A DNA stretch of 21,437 nucleotides from Clostridia bacterium (GTDB lineage: Bacteria > Bacillota > Clostridia > Christensenellales > CALWSW01): positions 1-21,437 of the forward strand of contig JAHZEH010000004.1 of the NCBI GenBank assembly GCA_019421925.1, written 5' to 3'. The stretch's first letter is position 1; every line of letters begins with the position of its first letter. The notes under the pieces were generated by a model. It saw only the letters and a list, made by a program, of their open reading frames with translations, was not told where the DNA came from and did no database searches. The translations under genes were made by a program, and so were the position numbers. Of this stretch, positions 15,264 to 21,437 are shown in pieces.

Positions 15264-15788
15264 CTAGAAAAATTTGTCATAGGGCCCCTCCGGAAATTGC
15301 CCCTCCAGCCCCAGGACGCGGGGCCACTCCCCGAGTTCGGCGACGAGAAAGCCCATGAGCATACCCATGTGGGTGTGCAGGTGCCGGTGCTGGGCTATGA
15401 TTAAAGTGAAGCGGGTGTATTCGCAGCCCTCCGGGCAGCCCAGCAGTTCCTCCTCCCGAAGAGCGGAGAGGTAACGGGCGGTTTTCTGGGCGGTTGCATC
15501 AAAATAGCCGTTGATCTCCGGGCGGGTGAGGGGCCGCGCTGCGGTGGGGGCGTCCAAATTGTTCAGATCTTTGGAGTGGAGGAGGGGTTCCTCAAAGTGG
15601 GGGTCCCTGGGGTTGATAAACCAGAGGTCGAGGGAGTGGAGCATGTGATAGACATGCCGCCAGAGAGGGGCCCCACAGTACTTCCTCTCCCATAGGCTGT
15701 CCGGGATGCAGTCGATCACGTTCCTGGCCTCCCACAGCGCCCTTGTGGTCTGGTCTAATAGGATGAGGGGCGGGGTTGATTGGTTCAT
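15264..15788 (-). CDS. DinB-like four-helix metal-binding protein
   Basis: A 174-residue protein of the DinB/YfiT type. The pattern RHVYHMLHSLDLWF (His45, His48, His51) in the second helix and AQHRHLHTHMG (His134-140) in the last one supplies the histidines that normally bind a divalent metal. Relatives include thiol-dependent transferases and damage-induced proteins; the activity here is unknown. The start at the ATG at 15788 gives the natural N terminus MNQSTPPLILLDQTTRALWE; the longer open frame runs back through the proS leader and is spurious. No strong ribosome site precedes the ATG, and a small GGGG/CCCC hairpin lies in the leader. The stop codon sits in an inverted repeat (15259-15266 with 15280-15287). 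Confidence 0.9.
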   Translation of the reverse strand: MNQSTPPLILLDQTTRALWEARNVIDCIPDSLWERKYCGAPLWRHVYHMLHSLDLWFINPRDPHFEEPLLHSKDLNNLDAPTAARPLTRPEINGYFDATAQKTARYLSALREEELLGCPEGCEYTRFTLIIAQHRHLHTHMGMLMGFLVAELGEWPRVLGLEGQFPEGPYDKFF

Positions 15789-15830
15789 AGTGCCGCGCTT
15801 TCTGGGGAATACCCCGGTGTGTTTTGATTT

Positions 15831-15859
15831 ATTGTACAGGGAACCGCCCGCTCTTGCAA
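15831..15859 (-). promoter_or_regulatory. Promoter of the dinB-like gene
   Basis: On the minus strand, TTGCAA (15854-15859) and TACAAT (15831-15836) are 17 bases apart. The -35 is a palindrome and is also the -35 of the rightward proS promoter. Confidence 0.8.
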
Positions 15860-15882
15860 GCGCGCCCCGGCTGTGGTAAAAT
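15854..15882 (+). promoter_or_regulatory. Promoter of the proS T-box transcript
   Basis: TTGCAA (15854-15859) and TAAAAT (15877-15882) are 17 bases apart; the RNA should start near 15889, just ahead of the T-box stem I. It shares its -35 with the leftward promoter. Confidence 0.82.
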
Positions 15883-15888
15883 AGCCGG

Positions 15889-16128
15889 AGTGAAAAGAAA
15901 AGGCTTTGATGGGGAGAAAATTGCGCCAAGAGAGCGGAAACCGCGGCTGGGAGTTTCCGCGCGCAGCAGACCAACCCGCCCCTGAGCCGCAGAGCCCAAA
16001 GGCGGGACCGTCCGCAAAGCTCTGACGCCGGCCCGCGTTATGGGAAACGAGCGGCCCCTCCCCCGTGAGGAGGCCGGAAAAAGGTGGTACCGCGTGTAAG
16101 CGCCCTTGGCAGGAGGGGCGCTTTTTTA
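15889..16128 (+). promoter_or_regulatory. T-box riboswitch leader of proS, proline-specific
   Basis: The T-box signature AAGGTGGTACCGCG lies at 16081-16094; the U after UGG would pair with an A discriminator in tRNA-Pro. Stem I runs from about 15902 to 15996 (GGCTTTG pairs with CAGAGCC). It contains AGAGAG, a distal stem (15934-15940 with 15954-15960) and the GCTG/GGGAG region. Its specifier loop (15965-15978) offers two proline codons, CCA at 15971-15973 followed by A and CCC at 15975-15977 followed by G. Uncharged tRNA-Pro should stabilise the antiterminator and let proS be transcribed; charged tRNA allows the terminator at 16098-16127 to form. Confidence 0.95.
16098..16127 (+). terminator. 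Regulated terminator of the T-box leader
   Basis: AAGCGCCC (16098-16105) pairs with GGGCGCTT (16116-16123) and is followed by T residues to 16127. It directly follows the T-box sequence and is mutually exclusive with the antiterminator. Confidence 0.92.
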
Positions 16129-16154
16129 TTTTAATCTTTCAGGAGGACCGTTTC

Positions 16155-17597
16155 ATGGCAAAGAAAAACGAAGAACAGTTTGTCGCCCATATCGCCCGGC
16201 GCGACGAGGATTTCCCCCAGTGGTATACCGACGTCATCAAAAAGACGGATATGGTGGACTACTCCGACGTGAAGGGCTGCATGGTCATCAAACCCTACGG
16301 CTACGGCATCTGGGAGCTCATTCAGAGCGAGATGGACGCGCGCTTCAAGGCCACCGGCCACAAGAATGCCTATTTCCCCCTGCTCATCCCCGAGAGCCTG
16401 CTCAAAAAAGAGGCCGAGCATGTGGAGGGATTCGCCCCCGAGGTGGCCTGGGTCACCCAGGGCGGCACGGAGGAGCTTTCCGAGCGCCTGGCCATCCGCC
16501 CCACCTCCGAGACCATTATCTGCTCCATGTATTCCCGTTGGGTGCAGTCCTACCGCGACCTGCCCGTGCTGATGAACCAGTGGTGCAATGTTCTGCGCTG
16601 GGAGAAGTCCACCCGTCCCTTCCTGCGCACCAGCGAGTTCCTCTGGCAGGAGGGCCACACCGCCCACGCCAGCGCCCAGGAGGCCGAGGAGGAGACGGTG
16701 CGCATGCTGAACGTGTACCGGGAGTTCGCTGAAAACGTCTTGGCCATCCCGGTGGTTGTGGGGCAGAAGAGCGAGAAGGAGAAGTTCGCGGGCGCTGAGC
16801 ACACCTATACCATGGAGGCCCTTATGCAGGACGGAAAAGCCCTCCAGATGGGTACCAGCCACAACCTGGCTCAGCATTTCGCCAAGGTTTACGACATCCA
16901 GTTCCTGGACAAGGACGGCCAGCTCAAGTATGCTTACACCACCAGCTGGGGTACCTCTACCCGTATGATCGGCGGCCTTATCATGGTTCACGGCGACGAC
17001 CGCGGTCTGGTGCTGCCCCCCAAGGTGGCACCCATCCAGTGCGTTATCCTGCCCATCGCCATGCACAAGGGCGGCGTGCTGGAGAAGGCCCAGGAGCTGC
17101 GGGACGAGCTCATCGCCGCCGGCATCCGCGTGGAGCTGGACGACCGTGAGAACCAGTCCGCTGGCTGGAAGTTCAACGAGTGGGAGATGAAGGGCGTGCC
17201 GGTGCGCATGGAGATCGGCCCCAAGGATCTGGAGAAGGGCACGGTCGTCCTCGTACGCCGCGACACCTTCGAAAAGACCTTTGTGCCCATGGAGAACATC
17301 GGCAGGACGGTGGCCGACCTGCTGGTCTCCGTTCATGACACGCTGCTGAACCAGGCCAGGGAGCGCCGGGAGGCCCAGACCACGGTGGCCAGGAATTTTG
17401 ACGAGTTCAAGACAGGCATCGAGAAGGGCTTTGTCAAGGCCATGTGGTGCGGGGAGCGGGAATGCGAGGACGCCATCAAGGCGGAGACAGGCGCCACCAC
17501 CCGCTGCATGCCCTTCGAACAGGAGGAGCTCTCGGACGTCTGCGTCCACTGCGGCAAAAAGGCCAGGAAGATGACCTATTTCGCCAGGGCCTATTAA
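16155..17597 (+). CDS. proS: Prolyl-tRNA synthetase, archaeal/eukaryote-type (short form)
   Basis: A 480-residue class II synthetase that charges tRNA-Pro with proline. Its length and the C-terminal domain mark it as the archaeal/eukaryote-like form without the inserted editing domain of the E. coli type. RPTSET (115-120), motif 2 near LRWEKSTRPFLRTSEFLWQE (147-166) and motif 3 GLIMVHGDDRGLVLPP (274-289) are visible. A cysteine-bearing zinc-type tail ends in KKARKMTYFARAY, with the tyrosine terminus usual in this form. The start at 16155 follows AGGAGG; the frame extends upstream through the leader but that part is not coding. Expression is controlled by the T-box leader. Without an editing domain, mischarged alanine would need a separate deacylase. 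Confidence 0.99.
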   Translation: MAKKNEEQFVAHIARRDEDFPQWYTDVIKKTDMVDYSDVKGCMVIKPYGYGIWELIQSEMDARFKATGHKNAYFPLLIPESLLKKEAEHVEGFAPEVAWVTQGGTEELSERLAIRPTSETIICSMYSRWVQSYRDLPVLMNQWCNVLRWEKSTRPFLRTSEFLWQEGHTAHASAQEAEEETVRMLNVYREFAENVLAIPVVVGQKSEKEKFAGAEHTYTMEALMQDGKALQMGTSHNLAQHFAKVYDIQFLDKDGQLKYAYTTSWGTSTRMIGGLIMVHGDDRGLVLPPKVAPIQCVILPIAMHKGGVLEKAQELRDELIAAGIRVELDDRENQSAGWKFNEWEMKGVPVRMEIGPKDLEKGTVVLVRRDTFEKTFVPMENIGRTVADLLVSVHDTLLNQARERREAQTTVARNFDEFKTGIEKGFVKAMWCGERECEDAIKAETGATTRCMPFEQEELSDVCVHCGKKARKMTYFARAY

Positions 17598-17643
17598 TTT
17601 TGCGGCTTATCCCGGACGGGCGGATATGCCCGACTGCCGGGAT

Positions 17644-17686
17644 GCCGGAGGGCGTCAACGCTATGTTGGCGCCCTCCGGCTGTTTT
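17644..17686 (+). terminator. Terminator of proS
   Basis: A long stem: 17644-17654 with 17670-17680 (11 bp), extended by a wobble pair and CAAC/GTTG around a 5-base loop, then TGTTTT. It is 47 bases past the proS stop. Confidence 0.87.
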
Positions 17687-17977
17687 GGCGGCGCTCTGAT
17701 TGGGGCCGGTTTGTCCTTCCCGGAATCCCACCGGGTCCCACAGAAACCCTCCGGTTTGATGCAGCCGGACTGCGGCGTTCGCAGTATTTTGGCGTGGTGG
17801 GCCTGTTTCAAGGGAATGCAGCAAAGCGCCGGCGGCGGCAGGCCATAAAAACTCCTGCCAATGGGGATGGTATTTGTATATCTTTGCACTGCCTTGTGTT
17901 TATGTACGGCCCTATTCAGTTGCTTTGTGATTATATTTCCATTTATTGTTGTTTTAATTGGATTCATACGATAATAA
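17687..17977. other. Intergenic stretch with no recognised gene
   Basis: About 290 bases between the proS terminator and the cupin promoter. The left half is GC-rich and the right half, from about 17850, turns AT-rich. Open frames crossing it are extensions or shadows of neighbours. No RNA gene, repeat or family-like protein was recognised. Confidence 0.6.
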
Positions 17978-18005
17978 TTGACTGAAATATATAATATGAT
18001 AAAAT
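17978..18005 (+). promoter_or_regulatory. Promoter of the cupin gene
   Basis: TTGACT (17978-17983) and TAAAAT (18000-18005) with a 16-base spacer in a strongly AT-rich context, 35 bases ahead of the ATG. Confidence 0.8.
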
Positions 18006-18039
18006 GCGGATGTATCCCAAAGACAAAGGAGGCGGGTTT

Positions 18040-18453
18040 ATGAACAAATATAAAAGCTATGTCACGGTTGACGAGGTGGAAACTCAGCAATTTGATTGGG
18101 GCACGCTCCAGTGGATGAGCGAGCCGCGTGTTACCGGGTTCGATAGGATGGTGACCGGCCTGGTTACGCTCCAGAAGGGGCAGGGCCACGCCAAGCACAA
18201 CCATCCCGGCATTGAGGAGATTCTCTACATCATGGAGGGTACAGGCGAGCAGACCATCTTCTATGAGGACGGCACCGAGGACAAGAGGACGGTTGGCCCC
18301 GGCCAGCTCATCTTTCTGGAGAAGGGCCAGTTCCACTCCACGTATAACGTGGCGGAGGAGCCCCTGAAAATACTCGCCATCTATGCCACGACCGGCCCGG
18401 AGGTCGGCATGCGCAACGATCCCGGCTGTACTCTCATCCCGCCCAGGAAATAG
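18040..18453 (+). CDS. Single-domain cupin protein
   Basis: A 137-residue small beta-barrel protein. Cupin motif 1 is GQGHAKHNHPGIEEILYIMEG, with His53, His55 and Glu59 or Glu60 as metal ligands, and motif 2 is PGQLIFLEKGQFHSTYN with His99. Both motifs are complete, so it should bind a divalent metal. Such proteins act as sugar isomerases, dioxygenases or ligand sensors; nothing here decides which. The start at 18040 has AAAGGAGG seven bases upstream; the frame begins 36 bases earlier but overlaps the promoter. It converges on an AraC-type regulator, which may or may not be related to it. Confidence 0.94.
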   Translation: MNKYKSYVTVDEVETQQFDWGTLQWMSEPRVTGFDRMVTGLVTLQKGQGHAKHNHPGIEEILYIMEGTGEQTIFYEDGTEDKRTVGPGQLIFLEKGQFHSTYNVAEEPLKILAIYATTGPEVGMRNDPGCTLIPPRK

Positions 18454-18465
18454 GCGCAACAGAAA

Positions 18466-18500
18466 ACCGGAACCCTTTTCAGGCGTTCCGGTCTTTTTTT
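18466..18500 (+). terminator. Terminator between the cupin and AraC-type genes
   Basis: An 8-bp stem (18466-18473 with 18485-18492) ends in a run of seven T residues, 13 bases after the cupin stop. On the other strand it follows the regulator stop and ends in TTTT, so it probably works both ways. Confidence 0.92.
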
Positions 18501-18514
18501 ATGGAGGGCGTTCC

Positions 18515-19405
18515 TCACAGCCCCCCGCTGAAAAGAGAGGCCCGGTAATCGCTGGGCGTCATCTCCGTGACGGCTTTGAACAGGGAACTGAAAGAATTTG
18601 TCTTTTGAAAGCCGCATTTGGCCGCAATGCCGGAGATGGGGTAGTCCGTGGTCTCCAGAAGGACCTTGGCCTGGGAGATGCGCAGCTTATTGAGATAGGC
18701 GTAGGGCGATTCCCCCACAGCCTTTTTGAAGGCGGTGATAAAGTAGTTTTTGGACAGCCCCGCCATGCGCGCCAGCTCCTCCATATTGACCTCGGAGGTA
18801 TAGCGGTGATTCAGGAATTCCACGGTGGCAGGGATGCCCCTCTTATACTCGGAGGGGAGTCTGCGACCGTCAAGGCCGGGGGCCACGCCCAGCTCGATCA
18901 GCGTCAGGCAGAGGAGAGCGCTCAGACAGCTGAGCTTTGCAGCGCACCGCTCTTCTCCCCGGTTAAACTCGGTTTTGAAGAGTTTGAGATAGGTTTTAAG
19001 CTCGGCTGTCACAGGGAAGCGGGCGTTAAATTGTCCGGCCGGGTGGCCCTTGTCCGCCAGGAACCCGTCCATGTAGGCTTTGTCCACCACGATGTTGTCG
19101 TTGGCAATGTCCGACATGCGGAAACGGGTTGCGTGGTAACGGCCGCTCTGTACAGGATAGCCATAACCGACCTCCCCAAAGTACACCGCGCCGCTGTTGA
19201 CGAGCATGGGGAGGGGGGTGCGCGGAAGCAGAAATTCATATTCGTCGTGGGCATGCCCGAAAGGCTGGACAGTAATGCAGGGGGATGGAATCAAAGAGGC
19301 GATGGAAATGTGTTCGTTAAAGTAATGATTGCAGCAGTCCGACAGGTAGGATGCGTCGGGATGGTGAGCCGCAAACAGTTTTAGGTTAATATGACCATCT
19401 GACAT
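18515..19405 (-). CDS. AraC family transcriptional regulator
   Basis: A 296-residue regulator. Residues about 35-165 form a cupin-like sensing domain (FGHAHDEYEFLLPRTPLPML near 49-68), probably for a sugar or other small ligand. Residues about 195-293 are the two helix-turn-helix motifs typical of AraC: VNMEELARMAGLSKNYFITA for the first and SGIAAKCGFQKTNSFSSLFK for the second, ending in MTPSDYRASL. The ATG at 19405 is preceded by AAGGAG at seven bases. It converges on the cupin gene. Its long leader and promoter contain several inverted repeats, one of them exactly at the predicted transcription start, suggesting autoregulation. The target genes are not evident in this window. Confidence 0.96.
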   Translation of the reverse strand: MSDGHINLKLFAAHHPDASYLSDCCNHYFNEHISIASLIPSPCITVQPFGHAHDEYEFLLPRTPLPMLVNSGAVYFGEVGYGYPVQSGRYHATRFRMSDIANDNIVVDKAYMDGFLADKGHPAGQFNARFPVTAELKTYLKLFKTEFNRGEERCAAKLSCLSALLCLTLIELGVAPGLDGRRLPSEYKRGIPATVEFLNHRYTSEVNMEELARMAGLSKNYFITAFKKAVGESPYAYLNKLRISQAKVLLETTDYPISGIAAKCGFQKTNSFSSLFKAVTEMTPSDYRASLFSGGL

Positions 19406-19490
19406 AGCAGTACTCCTTTTGGCTGTTCCCTATTCGGAATACTTTGCCCAAGGCGATAATATTTCGAAATTTGGGCGGTGTGTTCCGAAT

Positions 19491-19507
19491 ATCACCCCTG
19501 GGGTGAT
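19491..19507. repeat. 17-base perfect inverted repeat, candidate operator
   Basis: ATCACCCC-T-GGGGTGAT, two 8-base arms around one base. It overlaps the last two bases of the -10 of the leftward promoter and covers its predicted start point, a classic repressor position. The leader to its left also holds TATTCGGAATA (19431-19441) and its inverse TTCCGAATA (19483-19491). Confidence 0.6.
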
Positions 19508-19532
19508 TGTAGTTCGGGGTAAATTTTGCCAA
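19506..19532 (-). promoter_or_regulatory. Probable promoter of the AraC-type regulator
   Basis: On the minus strand, TTGGCA (19527-19532) and TACAAT (19506-19511) are 15 bases apart (16 if the -35 is taken one base further out). The RNA would carry a leader of about 95 bases. Confidence 0.5.
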
Positions 19533-19559
19533 GATGAACGCGATGGATGGTCAAATTCA

Positions 19560-20100
19560 TTGTAGCAAAGGGCCGGAACCATGGCAAGAAAAAATGGAAA
19601 GGAGGAATATGCGATTGAAGAATCGCAATAGGAGGAGGGCGCTTCCGGCTGCGCCAATCCTTACGGCCTGATCTGGAAGGGATACGGCTTAGGCGGGCAG
19701 GAGGCCGCCTGGGTTGCGAACTAGGTGAAGAGAGAGTATGGGACGCCTTGGGTAAAGAAGGCGTATTTTGCATGGAAAAAAACGGCCTGGCCCTGCGCCC
19801 GCGCCCATTGGAGAGGCCTTGGGGCCGTGAACGCCCTGGCAGGCGGCGGAAGCGTGCGCTTCCAGGGGGCGTCCGGAGGCAGCGATGGGCTGTGGCGGCA
19901 CAGAACGGCCGAGCCAAGGCGGAGGCCAGGGGGCTGCTGCACGTCCCCCTGCGGGCCGCTATGCCAAGTCGGCCGGGAGCAGGGTGATCCAATGCCAGGC
20001 CGAGGCCTGCTGGTACGAGTACAAGGAGGCCGTGGGCAAGGGCACCGCTGATATCGGCTTCACGGTGGAATAGCAGTTGGCATGGAGAACAGAACATGGA
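19560..20100 (+). other. GC-rich region with no intact gene; decayed coding sequence or structured RNA
   Basis: About 540 bases where no reading frame looks like a complete protein. One rightward frame runs from the ATG at 19580 (MARKNGKEEYAIEESQ) to 20051, but is cut by TAG codons at about 19628 and 19721. A second frame opens at 19885 and ends at 20073 with RVIQCQAEACWYEYKEAV and a following GKGTADIGFTVE, which looks more protein-like. Short hairpins recur (for example ACGCCTT...AAGGCGT near 19743-19764 and GGAAGC...GCTTCC near 19848-19863). No transposase, tRNA or known RNA was recognised. The leftward 240-codon frame is arginine/serine/proline-rich and looks like an antisense shadow. Confidence 0.45.
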
Positions 20101-20101
20101 A

Positions 20102-20145
20102 CCGCACTCCCGGGACAGCCGCGTAAGCAGTGTCCGGGGGTGCGG
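20102..20145 (+). terminator. Long imperfect hairpin, possible terminator
   Basis: CCGCAC... (20102-20117) pairs with ...GTGCGG (20131-20145) over about 15 bp with one bulge and one wobble, 29 bases after the TAG at 20073. The T tract is missing, so termination is uncertain. Its position suggests that something rightward used to be, or is, transcribed here. Confidence 0.4.
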
Positions 20146-20185
20146 CTTCTGCTGTGAATAATTGATGAACAGTATTTGGGAAATA

Positions 20186-20215
20186 TTGACAATTATTTTG
20201 TTAAAAAAATACAAT
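20186..20215 (+). promoter_or_regulatory. Strong promoter ahead of the leader ORF and the last gene
   Basis: A consensus -35 TTGACA (20186-20191) and TACAAT (20210-20215) with an 18-base, T/A-rich spacer. This is the best match to consensus in the window. Confidence 0.85.
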
Positions 20216-20224
20216 ATAATTGTA
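20210..20224. repeat. Inverted repeat over the -10, candidate operator
   Basis: TACAAT-ATA-ATTGTA, 6-base arms around three bases, coinciding with the -10 and the RNA start region. Its TACA/TGTA ends recall BlaI/MecI-type operators but the spacing differs, so this is only a resemblance. Confidence 0.5.
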
Positions 20225-20308
20225 TGTTTTGAACTGGAGCGGCTGGTCAGCTATGCCCTCAGCCTCTGGTGAGAGAGGCACTGATTGTGATGTGAAAGGA
20301 GCAGAACA

Positions 20309-20362
20309 ATGAAAAATCACTGTTTAGCTCGCATGAACTGGAATACCGCTCCATTAAGTTAA
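20309..20362 (+). CDS. 17-codon leader ORF
   Basis: ATG at 20309 with AAAGGAG seven bases upstream, the best ribosome site near this promoter, encodes MKNHCLARMNWNTAPLS and stops at 20362. It has no likeness to a signal peptide or known peptide. The following gene starts 23-35 bases later in another frame with a poor ribosome site, so this ORF could be a leader peptide affecting its translation, or a chance match. The leader RNA also holds a 6-bp hairpin (20262-20267 with 20274-20279). Confidence 0.4.
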   Translation: MKNHCLARMNWNTAPLS

Positions 20363-20397
20363 TCATTGGGGAATAACTGGAAGGGATGCTCGAAATA

Positions 20398-21437
20398 ATG
20401 ATTAGGCGAAACTGTTTTCTCGTGGTTTATCTCATCCTGCTCCTCGCCCTGCCCCAGGCTGCTGCCGCTGAGGAGGAGAAGGGCCTCTATATCCTCACCC
20501 CCAGGGCGCCCCGGGCCGTGAAGGTAACCGCCTATGAGCTGACGGAGCGCGATGTCCGCCATCTCGACGGATTTGGTGACGATCTCCTTGAGGATTTCCC
20601 GCTGACAGTGGTTTTGCCGGAAGGGCAGATAATCATGGGGTACAATCTGGCCCTGGACGGGGATTTGGACGGGCCCATGGTTTTGGACAGGTTATTCTAC
20701 AGCAGATCCGTCGGAGACAGGACCGGCCAGCCCTTCACCTGCTATGATGGAAACTTGGAGCCGCTGGCCAGTTACTGCTTTGCCAAGGTACCGCTTCCCT
20801 CAAACGCGGTACGCCAGGTGGACTATGTGAAGATCTGCCGCCTGGAAAACGGCATGAGCAAGGCCCAGCAGGGCGGAGAGCCGGCTTTCCTGCCTGCCAA
20901 TCAATACAACCGGCTCAATGAGCTGGCCCTGCACCCATCCATTCGCCGGGAAAATCCCCTGGTTCTCTATCTCACCGACGCGGGGCTGGGGGGCGTCACC
21001 CTGGATGGGGAGGCTGTATTCTGCCTCGCCGCCGGCCCGGGCCGATGCGCGGAGGAGGTGATCCAACTGGCCGGGGAACTCCATGCCCAAAGGCCCGAGG
21101 GGATCCGGGAGGGGGAGGAGGTCATCCGCGTCACCCAGGGGCTGACGGAGGAGGAACTGCAGGACCCCTATCTCACCTATGAGACCTTGACGGAGGGGGA
21201 GAACGATGCGCTGAACAGCCTCCTGGAGGAAGGGGACTACCAGCTGGGAGAGCTGGATTTTCGCAAAGCAACCTCGCCCAAGTACCAGCAGGAGAGGTAT
21301 GAAGCGGAGGAGAGCATTGCCCTGGAAGGCGGGGAGAAGGTTTTGCTCCGCGTGATTGTTCATCCCCAGGACGAAAGGCCGGTGAGCGCCAGCGCGGTGG
21401 TTGGGCTGGGCGATGAGAATATAAGGATGTGGATACA
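20398..21437 (+). CDS. Exported protein of unknown function (cut by window edge)
   Basis: The frame is open from the ATG at 20398 to the window end, 346 codons without a stop. An ATG at 20386 in the same frame would add four residues; neither has a well-spaced ribosome site. Residues 1-22 (MIRRNCFLVVYLILLLALPQ followed by AAAA) form a signal peptide with an Ala-rich cleavage site and no lipobox. The mature part is rich in Asp/Glu and Leu, with extended stretches such as GLYILTPRAPRAVKVTAYEL and LTVVLPEGQIIMGYNLALDG. I do not recognise the family; no catalytic motif or membrane helix is seen in the visible part. It sits behind a strong promoter, a candidate operator and a leader ORF. Confidence 0.87.
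   Translation, partial: MIRRNCFLVVYLILLLALPQAAAAEEEKGLYILTPRAPRAVKVTAYELTERDVRHLDGFGDDLLEDFPLTVVLPEGQIIMGYNLALDGDLDGPMVLDRLFYSRSVGDRTGQPFTCYDGNLEPLASYCFAKVPLPSNAVRQVDYVKICRLENGMSKAQQGGEPAFLPANQYNRLNELALHPSIRRENPLVLYLTDAGLGGVTLDGEAVFCLAAGPGRCAEEVIQLAGELHAQRPEGIREGEEVIRVTQGLTEEELQDPYLTYETLTEGENDALNSLLEEGDYQLGELDFRKATSPKYQQERYEAEESIALEGGEKVLLRVIVHPQDERPVSASAVVGLGDENIRMWI

Noticed and set aside
15789..15974. N-terminal extension of the dinB-like protein
   Set aside because: It would be read from DNA upstream of its own promoter and across the proS leader; the DinB fold begins after the ATG at 15788.
16131..17549. A 472-codon leftward frame inside proS
   Set aside because: Antisense shadow of a clearly identified synthetase; His/Gly/Leu-rich composition typical of such shadows in GC-rich DNA.
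19665..19705. CCTGATCTGGA near 19668 resembles the 3' core of a TPP riboswitch
   Set aside because: The following bases do not match the rest of the core, no CTGAGA half is found upstream, and no thiamine gene follows.
19580..19720. Pyrrolysine-type read-through of TAG in a real gene
   Set aside because: No pyrrolysine genes are in the window and the frame beyond the second TAG loses protein character; decay is the simpler reading, though not excluded.
19492..20214. A 240-codon leftward frame over the GC-rich region
   Set aside because: Arg/Ser/Pro-rich, begins inside the strong rightward promoter, ends in the AraC operator, and has no ribosome site or family likeness.

Overview
The window looks like ordinary chromosome from a GC-rich gut clostridium, most likely an Oscillospiraceae relative of Flavonifractor or Lawsonibacter. 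This is inferred from gene content: a NifU-like protein paired with a GGGtGRT protein, a DUF6323/DUF6179-like pair, an archaeal/eukaryote-type prolyl-tRNA synthetase behind a T-box leader, and Gram-positive Shine-Dalgarno sites and intrinsic terminators. No rRNA, tRNA, CRISPR array, insertion sequence or prophage was recognised.

Layout. Bases 1-3.4 kb (minus strand) hold the N-terminal half of a MATE exporter, an L,D-transpeptidase with SH3-like repeats that is broken by a one-base frameshift, and an exported protein of unknown function. Bases 3.6-5.4 kb (plus) hold the NifU-like/GGGtGRT pair. Bases 5.5-8.0 kb (minus) hold an overlapping pair of unknown function and, separated from it by a strong terminator, a GNAT acetyltransferase. 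Bases 8.1-11.9 kb hold mscL and argH, then a divergent small membrane protein, then argG; argG and argH therefore do not form one operon. Bases 12.1-15.0 kb (plus) hold ruvC-ruvA-ruvB plus a NUDIX hydrolase, the Holliday-junction branch migration and resolution set. Bases 15.3-17.6 kb hold a DinB-like protein diverging from a proline T-box and proS. Bases 18.0-19.4 kb hold a cupin converging on an AraC-type regulator. Bases 19.5-20.15 kb form a GC-rich stretch with no intact gene. From 20.2 kb a strong promoter drives a 17-codon leader ORF and an exported protein that runs off the window.

Most genes are conserved housekeeping functions. The less explained parts are the two uncharacterised gene pairs, two mirror-symmetric divergent promoters (argH / membrane protein, and dinB-like / proS), the frameshifted L,D-transpeptidase, the decayed or structured region near 20 kb, and the operator-plus-leader arrangement ahead of the last gene.
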